Position numbers and translations under genes: made by a program. This document shows positions 1 to 7,172 of a stretch of 33,400 nt of DNA, piece by piece (positions within the stretch are counted from its first letter, which is position 1; each line of letters begins with the position of its first letter). Source of the stretch: JAIBBG01 sp043748015 (GTDB lineage Bacteria > Bacteroidota > Bacteroidia > Flavobacteriales_D > Sanyastnellaceae). The stretch is taken from contig JAYTOA010000156.1 of NCBI GenBank assembly GCA_043748015.1, positions 1 to 33,400 on the forward strand, in the 5' to 3' direction. Under the pieces are notes generated by a model that saw only the letters and a list, made by a program, of their open reading frames with translations, was not told the origin of the DNA and did no database searches.

Positions 1-600
1 CACAACAGACAACATCCCGAGGCGCCACAATCGACTGATGACTATCTTTTTTTCGTTGAGCATCCTCATGTTTACACGTTAGGTAAAAGTGGTGACATAG
101 CCAATTTGCTATTGGATGAAGAAGCATTGAAAAATGTTGAAGCTACATTTTACGCCATCAACAGAGGTGGAGATATCACTTATCACGGTCCCGGGCAAAT
201 TGTTGGCTATCCTATTTTCGATCTCGAACATTTCTTCACCGACATACACAAGTATTTGCGTTATCTCGAGGAGGGAATCATTTTGACATTGGAAGAATTC
301 GGCATTTCTGCCGGAAGAATAGAAGGGCTCACAGGGGTATGGCTTGATGTAGATGACGAAAAAAAAGCGCGAAAGATTGCGGCATTAGGCGTAAAGTGTA
401 GCAGATGGATAACGATGCATGGTTTTGCATTCAATGTAAACGCTGACATCAATTACTTCAACAATATTATTCCTTGTGGAATCGCAGATAAGGCTGTAAC
501 ATCCATGCATCTCGAGCTTGGATATGCTTTAAATATGGAAGAAGTAAAATCTGTTCTCAAAGAAAAGCTCAGTGATGTTTTCGGAATGAAATTGATTTGA
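1..600 (+). CDS. lipB: Lipoyl(octanoyl) transferase LipB, 5'-truncated by the window edge
   Basis: LipB moves the octanoyl group from octanoyl-ACP to a lysine of lipoyl domains, the first step of endogenous lipoate synthesis in the cytoplasm. The reading frame is open from base 1 (HNRQHPEAPQSTDDY...), so the true start lies upstream; 199 residues are visible of a usual ~210-240. The family signature RGGDITYHGPGQ, the lysine in IAALGVKCSRW and the catalytic cysteine in NIIPCGIADKAVTSM are all present, so the enzyme looks intact. The first in-frame start-like codon inside the window (TTG, base 106) is not the real start, because clear LipB sequence (FFVEHPHVYTLGKSG) precedes it. It ends 14 bases from the stop of the convergent membrane-protein gene, with no obvious terminator between them. 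Confidence 0.95.
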   Translation, partial: HNRQHPEAPQSTDDYLFFVEHPHVYTLGKSGDIANLLLDEEALKNVEATFYAINRGGDITYHGPGQIVGYPIFDLEHFFTDIHKYLRYLEEGIILTLEEFGISAGRIEGLTGVWLDVDDEKKARKIAALGVKCSRWITMHGFAFNVNADINYFNNIIPCGIADKAVTSMHLELGYALNMEEVKSVLKEKLSDVFGMKLI

Positions 601-614
601 TTTCACCTTACCAA

Positions 615-2003
615 TCAGACTTTCTTTTTACTTAAACTCAATCTTTTTTTGTAATTGATAGTATTCAATTCGCCGTAAATAATCATCAGACAAGCCATGT
701 AAAGCGGGATCATCGGCAATCTAAATCTCACCAGCGCCCCGAAATTTGGCGACGTAAGTCCTATCATAAACGAGAAGAGAATTGAAAAAACGAGACAGTA
801 TAAGAGAAGTGGGTGACTCATCACAAATCTAGTCATGGCCTTCCATCTCATTTTGAACAGCACAATCACTGTAAAGATTAGAACGAAGAGATTCTCGAGT
901 CCGCTCAAAAGCATTACCACATTTTTACTGTCCCATATATAAGGTCGAAAAAGGCCGGCCAATGTTGCCGGAACAAATTTGGAAAGAGCGCCGGGAACAG
1001 TTGGTTCAAAGTCGCCGATGTCGAAAGAGTTTCCTTCATAATATTCTTGTTTCAAATCGCTTTGATTAATAGCCGCCGTTTTAAGTGCTCTGTCAACACT
1101 GAATTTTCCAAGACTTTCACCCATCGCAGTAAGACCGAAATAGCTTCCCGCCAGGATAGCTACATACACTATGGGAACAATTAATTTCCTTATGAGAGCA
1201 TTCCTGATTTTACTGATTCTATTGTACATCATCCACACCAACGTGCTAGGCAAAAGAATGACAATGACGTACGCTTTGATTGAAATCACAACAATGCCAA
1301 AAAGAATCACTTTCAAAACATTCAGCATTAAAACCCCTCTGCGCTCAATAAGATTATTGATAATGACAATCAGATAACACGTTGCTGCGAGCGTGAAAGA
1401 ATCCTTGAGAATGCCTGAGCCCCAAAACAAAACTGACGGCATAAACAAAACAGCAATAGCCAAAACTCTTGTGTGTTGCGGAAAATGTCTAACGAACATT
1501 CTGAAAAGTTGCCACAATCCGCCATACGTAAAAACCGCCACTAAAACTGTTGTAAGAAAATAGCTATTACCCGTAACAAGCATGAATGGAATGAGCAACT
1601 TCATTGTGAACCTAGTGGATCCTTCGGCGAACATGTACATGAGTGGCTCGCCGGTTTCCGAAGTGAAATAGCTTTTCATCTCTTGTGTTCCGTCGCCGAA
1701 AAACACGGTAAGAAAATCGCCGAAATCGTGTACAAGTAGCCGGCTGAAAGCCATGGCACATTCGTAATATCCTGTTGTATCGCCTTGGCCATAATAAAAG
1801 ATATAAATACACGCGAAAAAAATTCCGCCAAAAATCTTTGTCATTAAACCCCACACGAAATATCTGTACTCAGGATTATTGAGGATCATTCGGCGCTTAA
1901 TCACTGAGCCCAAAACGAAGGCAAGAATCAGTAAAAGCACCATGGTGGGATACTCCCAAATTTCTATGGGAACTTTGCCGTATATAAAAGTTTGGATATA
2001 CAC
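615..2003 (-). CDS. Polytopic inner-membrane protein of unknown function
   Basis: The 462-residue product has about ten hydrophobic segments, for example near residues 20-37, 49-72, 130-155, 180-200, 215-235, 228-260 and four more towards the C-terminus, ending in a basic tail (KKRLSLSKKKV). It has no signal peptide. A soluble loop at roughly 295-345 is rich in acidic residues. The motif PSVLFWGSGILKD after the fourth segment is the most distinctive sequence and recalls polytopic polysaccharide polymerase or glycosyltransferase-type proteins, but I do not recognise the family with certainty. The start is a GTG: no ATG lies upstream in frame, and a TATCTTCG promoter box sits 19 bases before it. 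It appears to be a single-gene unit converging on lipB. A role in envelope polysaccharide assembly is only a guess. Confidence 0.8.
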   Translation of the reverse strand: MYIQTFIYGKVPIEIWEYPTMVLLLILAFVLGSVIKRRMILNNPEYRYFVWGLMTKIFGGIFFACIYIFYYGQGDTTGYYECAMAFSRLLVHDFGDFLTVFFGDGTQEMKSYFTSETGEPLMYMFAEGSTRFTMKLLIPFMLVTGNSYFLTTVLVAVFTYGGLWQLFRMFVRHFPQHTRVLAIAVLFMPSVLFWGSGILKDSFTLAATCYLIVIINNLIERRGVLMLNVLKVILFGIVVISIKAYVIVILLPSTLVWMMYNRISKIRNALIRKLIVPIVYVAILAGSYFGLTAMGESLGKFSVDRALKTAAINQSDLKQEYYEGNSFDIGDFEPTVPGALSKFVPATLAGLFRPYIWDSKNVVMLLSGLENLFVLIFTVIVLFKMRWKAMTRFVMSHPLLLYCLVFSILFSFMIGLTSPNFGALVRFRLPMIPLYMACLMIIYGELNTINYKKRLSLSKKKV

Positions 2004-2022
2004 AATCAGTGATTCACACTTG

Positions 2023-2030
2023 CGAAGATA
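2023..2030 (-). promoter_or_regulatory. Candidate -7 box (TATCTTCG) for the membrane-protein gene
   Basis: Read on the minus strand this is TATCTTCG, matching the Bacteroidota -7 consensus TAnnTTTG with C at the seventh position. It lies 19 bases before the GTG start at 2003. No convincing -33 TTG was seen. Confidence 0.45.
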
Positions 2031-2102
2031 GAATCATTGTGTTGCGATGAAGATGAAAAAGACTTGTGCCGATTCTCAAAAGAACGATCCTTCCATTCGG
2101 GC

Positions 2103-3098
2103 TTATGAAAGTTTGTCTGTAAGAATTCGCATTTCCATCATGGGCGAAATTTTCTCATATAGAATTCTGTAGACAGCGTCGGCAATGGGGATGTCAGCTT
2201 TGAACTGTTTATTGATCTCGTGAATTCCTCTTGTGGCATAATAACCTTCCGCCACCATATTCATTTCTATTGTTGCCCATTTCACGCTATAACCTTTTCC
2301 GACCATTGTACCGAAAGTTCTATTGCGAGAGTATGGCGAGTAAGCTGTCACCAAAAGATCGCCGAGGTAAGCGCTGCTTTTTACATCGCGATGCACTTCG
2401 TTTACACAATCGAGAAATCTTTCAATCTCCCGAATTGCGCAGCTGATGAGCACGGCTTGAAAATTATCACCATATCCAAGTCCGTGACAAATACCCGAAG
2501 CGACGGCGTAAACATTTTTGAGAATAGCAGCGAGTTCAGCGCCATAAACATCTTCAGTGGTTGTTGTTCTGATGTAACGACATGCAAGCATGTTTGCCAT
2601 TACTTCAGCCTTCGATAAATCATGACAACCGATAGTGAGGTATGACAATTTCTCGAGAGCAACTTCCTCAGCATGACACGGGCCGCAAACGATTCCAATC
2701 TGATCATCCGGCACGCCCCATTGCTTGTGAAAATAACGTGCAGGAATAGAATCAAATTCATTAATGATACCCTTGATAGCCGAGAACAGCACTTTGTTTT
2801 CCAAACCTTTCGGTTTGTATTGTTCAAACGTAGGATGCAGAAACGCAGATGGAATTGCGATGACGAGATAGTCACTGTTGTCAATCACTTCCTGAAGATT
2901 GTCTGTTACATTCAGTTTACTTTTATCAAACTCAATGCTCTGTATGTAATGTGGATTGTGACCATAGTTCTTAATGTGATCGATGGCTTCTTTGCTGCGC
3001 ATCCACCACTGTACTTTATCGGTGTTGTTACACAACAATTTCACTTGAGCTGTAGCCCACGAACCACCACCTAAAACACCTACTCTTGGTTTATCCAT
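2103..3098 (-). CDS. gpsA: NAD(P)-dependent glycerol-3-phosphate dehydrogenase GpsA
   Basis: This cytoplasmic enzyme reduces dihydroxyacetone phosphate to sn-glycerol-3-phosphate, the backbone precursor of phospholipids. The 331-residue product has an N-terminal Rossmann motif GVLGGGSWATA (residues 7-17), the conserved block CGPCHAEEVA (138-147) and the catalytic-lysine region AAILKNVYAVASGICHGLG (K194), followed by the family's helical C-terminal domain. Length is normal for the family. I chose ATG 3098 rather than the longest frame (3179), because the family begins just before the Rossmann motif, the extra residues would overlap the upstream gene's terminator, and a TACATTTG promoter box lies 18 bases before ATG 3098. 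It is probably transcribed alone. Confidence 0.95.
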   Translation of the reverse strand: MDKPRVGVLGGGSWATAQVKLLCNNTDKVQWWMRSKEAIDHIKNYGHNPHYIQSIEFDKSKLNVTDNLQEVIDNSDYLVIAIPSAFLHPTFEQYKPKGLENKVLFSAIKGIINEFDSIPARYFHKQWGVPDDQIGIVCGPCHAEEVALEKLSYLTIGCHDLSKAEVMANMLACRYIRTTTTEDVYGAELAAILKNVYAVASGICHGLGYGDNFQAVLISCAIREIERFLDCVNEVHRDVKSSAYLGDLLVTAYSPYSRNRTFGTMVGKGYSVKWATIEMNMVAEGYYATRGIHEINKQFKADIPIADAVYRILYEKISPMMEMRILTDKLS

Positions 3099-3116
3099 AA
3101 AAATTAATGAGATGAG

Positions 3117-3124
3117 CAAATGTA
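3117..3124 (-). promoter_or_regulatory. Candidate -7 box (TACATTTG) for gpsA
   Basis: Minus-strand TACATTTG fits the Bacteroidota TAnnTTTG consensus exactly and sits 18 bases before the gpsA ATG, just beyond the terminator of the upstream gene. Confidence 0.5.
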
Positions 3125-3173
3125 CAAAGCGATAAAGAAGCGAAGAGTAAATCCAATTTGGGTCAATTCCAAC

Positions 3174-3202
3174 AAACAAAAACGCCCCATCACTGAGGCG
3201 TT
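3174..3202 (-). terminator. Rho-independent terminator after the Cys-rich T9SS cargo gene
   Basis: On the minus strand an 8-bp stem AACGCCTC / GGGGCGTT (one G-T pair) with a 6-base loop is followed by TTTGTTTG. It lies 42 bases past the stop of the gene ending at 3245 and separates it from gpsA. Confidence 0.8.
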
Positions 3203-3244
3203 CTTGATTTTCCTTTCGCTATTCAAACATCAAATACAGATTGC

Positions 3245-6200
3245 TTATTCTACTATCAAATCCGTTTTCGCTAGTCCATCTTTTGATTGAATGATCAACT
3301 GATATCTTCCTGATGCCAGTCCGTTTCTTTCGATGATCAATCTTCCCATGCAATTATTGAATGCCCTAACAACTCTTCCTGTAATGTCATACATCGTGAT
3401 TTGATGTAAACCATCCGGCAATTGAATTGTCGTTTGGCTCGACATTGGATTCGGGAAAATGACAACATTGGTTTTTGCGATGTCATTTACACTCACAATT
3501 GTGATTGACTCACTCGTCACTTCACAATTCGCATTACTGGTAATCATCACATAGTAGACGCCACCACCGATGGTTGTCAGCGATTGACTTGTCGCGCCAT
3601 CGATGGCAACACCGTTGTGATACCATTGGTAACTACCGCTGGCAGACGCGGTGAGAACGCTTCCATTTTCAGAGATCATTGTTGACGGTAATTCGTTCAC
3701 GACAATACTCATCATATCACTTGAAGAGCAATCAAATTCATTTGTAGTGCTTGCCGTCAGAATCATATCCATTGTTGGAACAAAAGAATCTCCGTTCACA
3801 GATCCGTTAGACCAGGTGACAACATTCTCACTAGTTGCATTCAACGTTACAGCATCACCATCGCAAACAGAAACATCCATTCCGGCATCAACAGTTGGAT
3901 TAGCACGAACGATCAAAGTAGCATTGTGCGCTTCTTCACAAAGTGGATTTGAAGTGATCAATGTCAAAGCATATTCGCCGGCATTCAAGTCATTGAAAGA
4001 AATGGTTTCTGTGCCTTCGACTGATTCATCATTCAGCATCCATGCATAGTTCTCCACATAATTTTGAGATGCTTCAAGTGAAATTTGTGCGCCTTCGCAT
4101 ACTTCTGTCTCGCCCGTCATTGGAGTAAAAGAAGAACAATCGAAGATGGTGTGGTAAGTTTCGTTAGTAACGATAGCGGGGTTTGCATCGAAGAAAATAT
4201 CCGCTTGGTTATGGAGCACAGTGCCCGGGATGAGGTCCTCTCGTGCGTCCACTTGATAAACAACAAAACCATGTGACGCTTCTTCGTCGCTTATGCTATC
4301 CGCAAGATAAATATCGTTGAAGATAAAGTCGATTGTTCCATCGTCGTGGAGACAAGCTGTAAAGCTGTCTGAGCCATACATTGGAGCAAAGGAGTTCACA
4401 TCAAAAACTGTAGGATCAATTTGATCAACGATCAAAACATCCTCAGCGGGTAGATTTCCGGTGTTTTGAAAACGCACTCTGTATTGCAGACGTTCTCCCG
4501 GAAGAATAAAATGTGGTGCCTCATAACCAACGGGTGAAGCAGTAAGATCGTTTGGATCATAAGAACACGCAACGTGAGGGGTTGTAGTCCAGGAAACGTT
4601 GTAAATCTCGTCACCATTGTCATCAAGCAATACAAGGTTGAATACAAAATTATATGTTGTGCCGATATTCACTGGACCAGGACCATCAATGTGAAATGAG
4701 AACAAACCATTGCTGCCTGCTTCGAATGAATTGATATTCCATTGTGCAAATCCGGGAGCCACTTGATCGGGTGCAATCGTTAAATAAGAATCCGCCTCTG
4801 GAGTATAGAGCGTGCTGCACGTCATGGTGAGAGAGCCATTCAAAGCAACCGCGCCTGTATTATTGAGAAATACTCCTGCCTCATAACCATTGGAGCAATG
4901 GATGATATCCCAGAATCCATCGTAAGGCCCGGCCACATAAAACGTTTCGCCGGAAGAGGGTATCAAACCGAAAGAAGCAGCCATGCTTCCCGGAACCGTA
5001 ACGGACTGTGTGGAGCTATTTGTACTCGTCCAGTTTTCATTGGTATTGACAAGAAGAAGATCGAATGAACCCGCCGGAAGCGACATTCCCACGAGGCCCG
5101 CGGCATTAGTGAAAACAGTTACACCAAGAGATGGAACTTCAACAGGCCAGTTCGCAAGACCAGGCTCATTGCTTTGACTGATGCCATCTCCATTGAGGTC
5201 ATGAAATACGCGAATAGTTGGCGTGAACAAACATCCCTGATTGTAAACTGCTGTTGGCGAATAGTTATTGGCAATCGGGTTGGTGCAACCATAACAAGCA
5301 GCGCCATATGTGCAAGAACCATCGTCGAATGGAGCACCGGGATTATAGTTGCAAGCAGCTTCATCCAAACATCCGCCGCCACAATCGATAGTCAATCCAA
5401 AAGTGCCTTGCATGGATACGAATCCACCCACGCGAATGAGGTATGCTGTTCCTGCAACTGCATTGAAAATACATTGCGACTGAAAATTAGTTCCCGGAAT
5501 ATCATCGTTTTGCACAACACAAGTAAGATTGCCGCATGATCCGGTAAAGACTTTCAGATACGTATCGAAATTGGTTAAGGCACCGACAGTACTAACTGTA
5601 ACTTGACTATTGAATCCCGCCTGATAAACAAACCATCTCTGACCACCGGTTGAAGGTCCGCCACAAGCTGTAGCACCCGAAGCGGCATTGTCGTTAGCAA
5701 CTCCTACTGTCATACCTGAGGTTGAACCATCAGAACAAGACAATGGAATAGGATTGTTACAAGTGTTTCCATCACCGGCAAAGTAGCATGAGCCATTGTC
5801 AATTGTTGCAGACTCATTGTAATTGAGTGCTTCACTATCTGTGCATCCTACACAAGAAAAATCACATGAGTTATCATCGTTAGTAGCGTCAGGATTGTAG
5901 TTACAAGCGTCAGGCAGCATACAACCAAAAACACAATTGGTCACATATACCATTACGACATCTGATGCAGTACATCCATTTCCACCAGTTGCTGTAAGCG
6001 TATAAACTGTTGTAGCATTAGGAGAAACTATAGGGTTCAAAATATTAGGATTCGAAAGACCTACCGTAGGATTCCATGAAAAACTAAGTCCGGTAGCACT
6101 TGATGTACCTGAAATCAACGTTGTCTGTCCTAAGCAAATTGTCAAATCAGGACCGACACTAATCGTAATTGCTGAATAACAACTGCCATCATCTACCGTT

Positions 6201-7051
6201 GCCAACTCATCATAATTGCACGCATTTGGATCCGTACAACCACAAGCGGTATTGCATGAGCAGTATTCACAGGTTCCATTATCGAATTCTGCATTCGCGT
6301 CATAGTTACAGGCAGAAATATCCATGCATCCAGCTACTCCGCCATTCCAAACATATATAAGGCCTTCTTCAGGAAATGTAGCCGGAGGTGTCGTGCTCAA
6401 TCTGCAATTGCTCGTGCTTGTGGTACCGGCAACAGATGTCAACCAATTGTTGTCTGTAGTAACACTTCTATTTGCAATTTGCGTATTGAAATCATTACCC
6501 ACACGCATGCCCACTTGAATGTTATTTGCTTGGGGCGTAACAATTCCGCCGCCATATTTAAAACTGACAATGCCCGCATCCGAATCCAAAACGACCTGAA
6601 ACGAAAAAGACTCTTGGGTAGATGGAAAGCGTCTTACATTTTTCCATTCAACAGTTACAGTGTTGCCATCAATTTGATATGCAACATGACTGTCCGCACC
6701 AGCTAAACTTGCCAAATCGCCACCCATTGGAGCAATAATAGATGCTGTGGTGGATGTGCTGATTGGCAACCAACCTGTTGTGGATGTGTAGGTTCCAAAA
6801 GCTATGTAGCCATTGGTGTTGACCATCATACTGGTGTAGGGAATACCTCCAATTGTGAATGTAGGAATTGCTATTGATGCCGACAACATATCGTCAAAGG
6901 TGCCGGAGTACAAAACAGTAGGATTGGCCAAAGGAGAATAAGTTCCAACATATTGGTCGGTAAGCGCATACTCCAAAATTGGTTGAGCTGAAAGGTATGA
7001 GCTCATTAAGATGACAAACGCAAATCCGAGACTTTGTAAAATTTTTTTCAT
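3245..7051 (-). CDS. Giant secreted T9SS cargo protein with Cys/Asp-rich motifs, PKD-like and DUF11-like domains
   Basis: The 1268-residue product begins with a signal peptide (MKKILQSLGFAFVILMSSYLSAQ) and ends with a type A T9SS sorting domain (VVIFPNPMSSQTTIQL ... YDITGRVV ... ASGRYQLIIQ), so it should cross the outer membrane through the gliding/secretion machinery and be released or surface-anchored. In between are a beta-rich N-terminal domain (~20-240), six Cys/Asp motifs of the type GCxDxxACNYxxxAxxDDGSC (near residues 244, 271, 372, 400, 560 and 587), a PKD/Ig-like domain between motifs 2 and 3, a PPC-like beta-sandwich (~430-555), a DUF11-like repeat beginning CSYDPNDLTASP (~830-980), and PKD/Ig-like domains before the sorting domain. 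The acidic motifs suggest calcium binding, which is inference. Start choice: ATG 7051, with ATG 7057 two codons upstream equally possible; the longer frame to 7123 would bury the signal peptide. It lies 121 bases after the histidine kinase gene. Confidence 0.9.
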   Translation of the reverse strand: MKKILQSLGFAFVILMSSYLSAQPILEYALTDQYVGTYSPLANPTVLYSGTFDDMLSASIAIPTFTIGGIPYTSMMVNTNGYIAFGTYTSTTGWLPISTSTTASIIAPMGGDLASLAGADSHVAYQIDGNTVTVEWKNVRRFPSTQESFSFQVVLDSDAGIVSFKYGGGIVTPQANNIQVGMRVGNDFNTQIANRSVTTDNNWLTSVAGTTSTSNCRLSTTPPATFPEEGLIYVWNGGVAGCMDISACNYDANAEFDNGTCEYCSCNTACGCTDPNACNYDELATVDDGSCYSAITISVGPDLTICLGQTTLISGTSSATGLSFSWNPTVGLSNPNILNPIVSPNATTVYTLTATGGNGCTASDVVMVYVTNCVFGCMLPDACNYNPDATNDDNSCDFSCVGCTDSEALNYNESATIDNGSCYFAGDGNTCNNPIPLSCSDGSTSGMTVGVANDNAASGATACGGPSTGGQRWFVYQAGFNSQVTVSTVGALTNFDTYLKVFTGSCGNLTCVVQNDDIPGTNFQSQCIFNAVAGTAYLIRVGGFVSMQGTFGLTIDCGGGCLDEAACNYNPGAPFDDGSCTYGAACYGCTNPIANNYSPTAVYNQGCLFTPTIRVFHDLNGDGISQSNEPGLANWPVEVPSLGVTVFTNAAGLVGMSLPAGSFDLLLVNTNENWTSTNSSTQSVTVPGSMAASFGLIPSSGETFYVAGPYDGFWDIIHCSNGYEAGVFLNNTGAVALNGSLTMTCSTLYTPEADSYLTIAPDQVAPGFAQWNINSFEAGSNGLFSFHIDGPGPVNIGTTYNFVFNLVLLDDNGDEIYNVSWTTTPHVACSYDPNDLTASPVGYEAPHFILPGERLQYRVRFQNTGNLPAEDVLIVDQIDPTVFDVNSFAPMYGSDSFTACLHDDGTIDFIFNDIYLADSISDEEASHGFVVYQVDAREDLIPGTVLHNQADIFFDANPAIVTNETYHTIFDCSSFTPMTGETEVCEGAQISLEASQNYVENYAWMLNDESVEGTETISFNDLNAGEYALTLITSNPLCEEAHNATLIVRANPTVDAGMDVSVCDGDAVTLNATSENVVTWSNGSVNGDSFVPTMDMILTASTTNEFDCSSSDMMSIVVNELPSTMISENGSVLTASASGSYQWYHNGVAIDGATSQSLTTIGGGVYYVMITSNANCEVTSESITIVSVNDIAKTNVVIFPNPMSSQTTIQLPDGLHQITMYDITGRVVRAFNNCMGRLIIERNGLASGRYQLIIQSKDGLAKTDLIVE

Positions 7052-7172
7052 GACCATTTTTTTATCAAAACCATTTATTTTAAACAACGACCAAAAATGC
7101 AACAGAATTACATATCGAAACAAAAAGAATGAGTAACCGTAGCGATTTAGTTAGAATTCGGGAAAATTCAAT

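Noticed and set aside
1612..1854. 80-codon minus-strand frame inside the membrane-protein gene
   Set aside because: Arg/Phe-rich shadow of the real gene in another frame.
3099..3179. Longer N-terminus of gpsA from 3179
   Set aside because: It would precede the Rossmann motif by 27 unneeded residues, cover a promoter box and touch the upstream terminator.
7124..7172. Terminator between the kinase and the T9SS giant (GAATT-TTCCCG-AATTC dyad)
   Set aside because: The stem is short and AT-rich, with no T-run on the minus strand.
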